The translations under genes and the position numbers were made by a program. From assembly GCF_900182615.1 (NCBI RefSeq), contig NZ_FXTE01000003.1, forward strand, positions 1 to 64,000: 64,000 bases of DNA. The letters are read 5' to 3'. Each line of letters opens with the position of its first letter. The first letter of the stretch is position 1. This DNA is from Ruegeria faecimaris (GTDB taxonomy: Bacteria > Pseudomonadota > Alphaproteobacteria > Rhodobacterales > Rhodobacteraceae). The notes below the pieces were generated by a model that worked only from the letters and a program-made list of their open reading frames with translations, ran no database searches and was not told the DNA's origin. Positions 62,316-64,000 of the stretch are shown here, piece by piece.

Positions 62316-63292
62316 CCGAGACACTTCTGGAAATCGACCAGCTTTGCGTCGATTACGAAACAGGCCGTGGCGACCTCAGGGCATTGAGGGACATCACATT
62401 CAACGTCAACAAAGGCGAAATCGTTGGCATCGTGGGAGAGTCCGGTTGTGGTAAATCCACATTGATCTCATCCATTCTGCGTTTGACCGCGCCCAATACC
62501 CGGTTCCGTGAAGGAGAAATTAGGTTCAAGGGGAAGGATTTGCTGCAAGCTTCTGATCGGCACATGCGGGACCTGCGCGGGGCGGATATATCCATCGTCT
62601 TTCAGGATCCGATGCAAACGCACAACCCGGTTCTGACTATCGGTCAGCAGATGCTGGATATTCAGCACCGATCCAGACAGTCCAAGGCTGACAAGTTGGC
62701 GCACGCGGCCAAAATGTTGGGCGCTGTTGGCATTCCTGACCCTGAGGCGCGTCTGGCGCAATATCCGCATGAATTCTCTGGCGGGATGCGTCAACGGATC
62801 GCCATCGCGATGGCGTTGATGTCCGAACCTGATCTTTTGATTGCGGATGAGCCGACAACTGCACTGGATGCGACACTGGAGGTGCAGATCATTGAGCGCC
62901 TGCAAGAGCTGCAGCGCGAGTTTCACTGTGCCATCCTGTTCATCTCGCACCATTTGGGCGTGATCGCAGAACTCTGCGACCGGGTTGTTGTGATGTATGC
63001 TGGCGCAGTTGTTGAAAGCGGGGACGTGCGGGAGATTTTTCACAATCCTAAACACCCTTACACACGCCGACTGATCGAATGCGACCCCGGTCACATCAAA
63101 GAGCGAGCCCGTGTATTGCCAACCATTCCCGGTGAAGTGCCCGACTTGGCCAACCTGCCGGGGGGCTGCATTTTCAGGGATCGTTGTGATCAGGCCATGG
63201 CGCGCTGCGCCACCGAAGTGCCGCCACTGGATCAGTTGAAAGAAGGCCATCACGCTGCGTGCTGGCTGAACCATCAGGAGGTCGCATCATGA
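62312..63292 (+). CDS. ABC importer ATPase, DppD type
   Basis: A 326-residue ATPase. Walker A GESGCGKST (about 44-52), Q loop FQDPMQTHNPV, signature FSGGMRQRIAIAMAL, Walker B LLIADEPTTALD, and the H loop FISHHLGV. The C-terminal oligopeptide_ABC extension includes LPGGCIFRDRCDQAMARC, with three cysteines that in DppD relatives hold a 4Fe-4S cluster; the fourth, AACW, is also here. It overlaps the second ATPase gene by ATGA. Confidence 0.95.
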   Translation: MTETLLEIDQLCVDYETGRGDLRALRDITFNVNKGEIVGIVGESGCGKSTLISSILRLTAPNTRFREGEIRFKGKDLLQASDRHMRDLRGADISIVFQDPMQTHNPVLTIGQQMLDIQHRSRQSKADKLAHAAKMLGAVGIPDPEARLAQYPHEFSGGMRQRIAIAMALMSEPDLLIADEPTTALDATLEVQIIERLQELQREFHCAILFISHHLGVIAELCDRVVVMYAGAVVESGDVREIFHNPKHPYTRRLIECDPGHIKERARVLPTIPGEVPDLANLPGGCIFRDRCDQAMARCATEVPPLDQLKEGHHAACWLNHQEVAS

Positions 63293-64000
63293 GCTTGCTG
63301 AACGTTGTGGACCTCAATACCAGCTATGGCCCGGTCAATGTACTGGCGGGTGTCAGCTTTACCGTAGAACCCGGAGAGACTTACGCGCTGGTTGGTGAAA
63401 GTGGGTCTGGTAAAACCACGGTCATTCGCGCCATTGCCGGGCTAGCACCTGCGCAAGATGGCTCGGTCACCTTCGAAGGTCAGGAAATTCGGGGTGCACC
63501 CGAAAGTGTTATGCGCCCGTTGCGCAAAGACATGGCGATGATGTTTCAAGACCCGGTTGGAAGCCTGTCGCCGCGTCTGACCATCCGCAGTCTGATTACC
63601 GAGCCTTACCGCATTCAAGGCATGAAAGACCGTGACATGGACGCCGAAGCCAAGCGCCTGTTGGAAATGGTCAACTTGCCCACGCATTTCGCGGACCGCT
63701 ATCCTTATCAGCTATCTGGTGGCCAAGCTCGGCGTGTGGGTGTGGCACGTGCACTGGCACTGGAACCCAAATTGATCCTTGCGGATGAGCCCACTGCAGG
63801 TCTCGATGTGTCGGTTCAGGGCGAGCTGCTGAACCTGCTCAACGACCTGCGCGAAAGGCTGGGGCTTGCGATGGTGATTATCACGCATAACCTTAGCGTC
63901 GTACGCCATGTGGCTGACAGAATGGGCATCATGTATTTGGGCCGATTGGTTGAAGAAGGTACAACCGAGGCCATCTTTAACGAGCCGCGCCATCCCTATA
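63289..64000 (+). CDS. ABC importer ATPase, DppF type (cut by window end)
   Basis: The first 237 codons of the second ATPase subunit. Start at the ATG at 63289, overlapping the previous stop. Walker A GESGSGKTT, Q loop FQDPVGSLSPR, signature LSGGQARRVGVARALAL, Walker B LILADEPTAGLD and H loop IITHNLSV are all present. It breaks off at NEPRHPY, just before the C-terminal extension. With the DppD-type subunit it makes the asymmetric ATPase pair of the importer. Confidence 0.95.
   Translation, partial: MSLLNVVDLNTSYGPVNVLAGVSFTVEPGETYALVGESGSGKTTVIRAIAGLAPAQDGSVTFEGQEIRGAPESVMRPLRKDMAMMFQDPVGSLSPRLTIRSLITEPYRIQGMKDRDMDAEAKRLLEMVNLPTHFADRYPYQLSGGQARRVGVARALALEPKLILADEPTAGLDVSVQGELLNLLNDLRERLGLAMVIITHNLSVVRHVADRMGIMYLGRLVEEGTTEAIFNEPRHPY

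Overview
The window looks like accessory DNA of a marine alphaproteobacterium, most likely Rhodobacteraceae (Roseobacter group). The grounds are the protein families present (BCCT osmolyte transporter, SBP56-type methanethiol oxidase, YdcZ-like DMT exporter, cytochrome c', PhoPQ-like kinase pair), GGAGG-type ribosome sites, FnrL-type TTGA-N6-TCAA boxes, and several IS6- and IS5-family insertion sequences. I saw no rRNA or tRNA gene, CRISPR array or replication gene.

Layout. 0-3 kb: a YdcZ-like exporter, a small inverted-repeat (MITE-like) element, a frameshifted tyrosine recombinase, then a compact mercury locus (GDCCVxC protein and MerT facing a divergent MerR, with a textbook 19-bp-spacer operator) that lacks merA. 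3-6 kb: a NarX/NarL-type kinase and regulator convergent with a secreted Asp-rich repeat protein. 6-9.6 kb: a CDF metal exporter, two cytochromes c and a LysR regulator. 10-13.8 kb: a lectin-like secreted protein, a TetA-like MFS pump, and a WGR-domain gene cut by nested IS6 ends. 14-16.3 kb: GNAT, universal stress protein, phasin and cytochrome c. 16.7-26.4 kb: APC permease, BT1-like MFS carrier, an FHA-TM-trypsin fusion, and a four-domain RbbA/YhiH-type ABC exporter with its HlyD partner. 26.4-30 kb: an oxygen-response cluster (SnoaL-like, FocA-like, USP, membrane protein, decayed flavodoxin) carrying several FNR-type boxes at promoter distance. 30.7-35 kb: a small ORF with a strong terminator, then two divergently encoded Gly/Asn-rich secreted proteins beside an OmpR/PhoQ-type two-component system. 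35-39.5 kb: ornithine-cyclodeaminase-family enzyme, DUF5519 protein, YceI with a divergent TetR, and a dead IS5-family element. 39.6-43.2 kb: an overlapping operon of AI-2E-family transporter, HlyD protein and DUF2955 membrane protein, then a two-TM potassium channel. 43.6-50 kb: AsmA-like protein, a DUF1214 relic, GNAT, an IS6 copy, LysR, and an IS6 relic.

50-64 kb is the catabolic part: IclR regulator, methanethiol oxidase and a partner membrane protein, a relic of class III alcohol dehydrogenase, a BCCT transporter with a clear terminator, and a divergent XRE regulator facing a CocE-type hydrolase with a Dpp/Opp-type ABC importer (binding protein, two permeases, two ATPases; the last runs off the window).

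How it fits together: much of 13-48 kb reads as an assembled stress, respiration and envelope island bracketed by IS6-family copies in the same orientation, with relics (recombinase, WGR, flavodoxin, DUF1214, ADH, IS5, IS6) that point to repeated insertion and decay. All functions are inferred from reading the sequence; no database search was possible.
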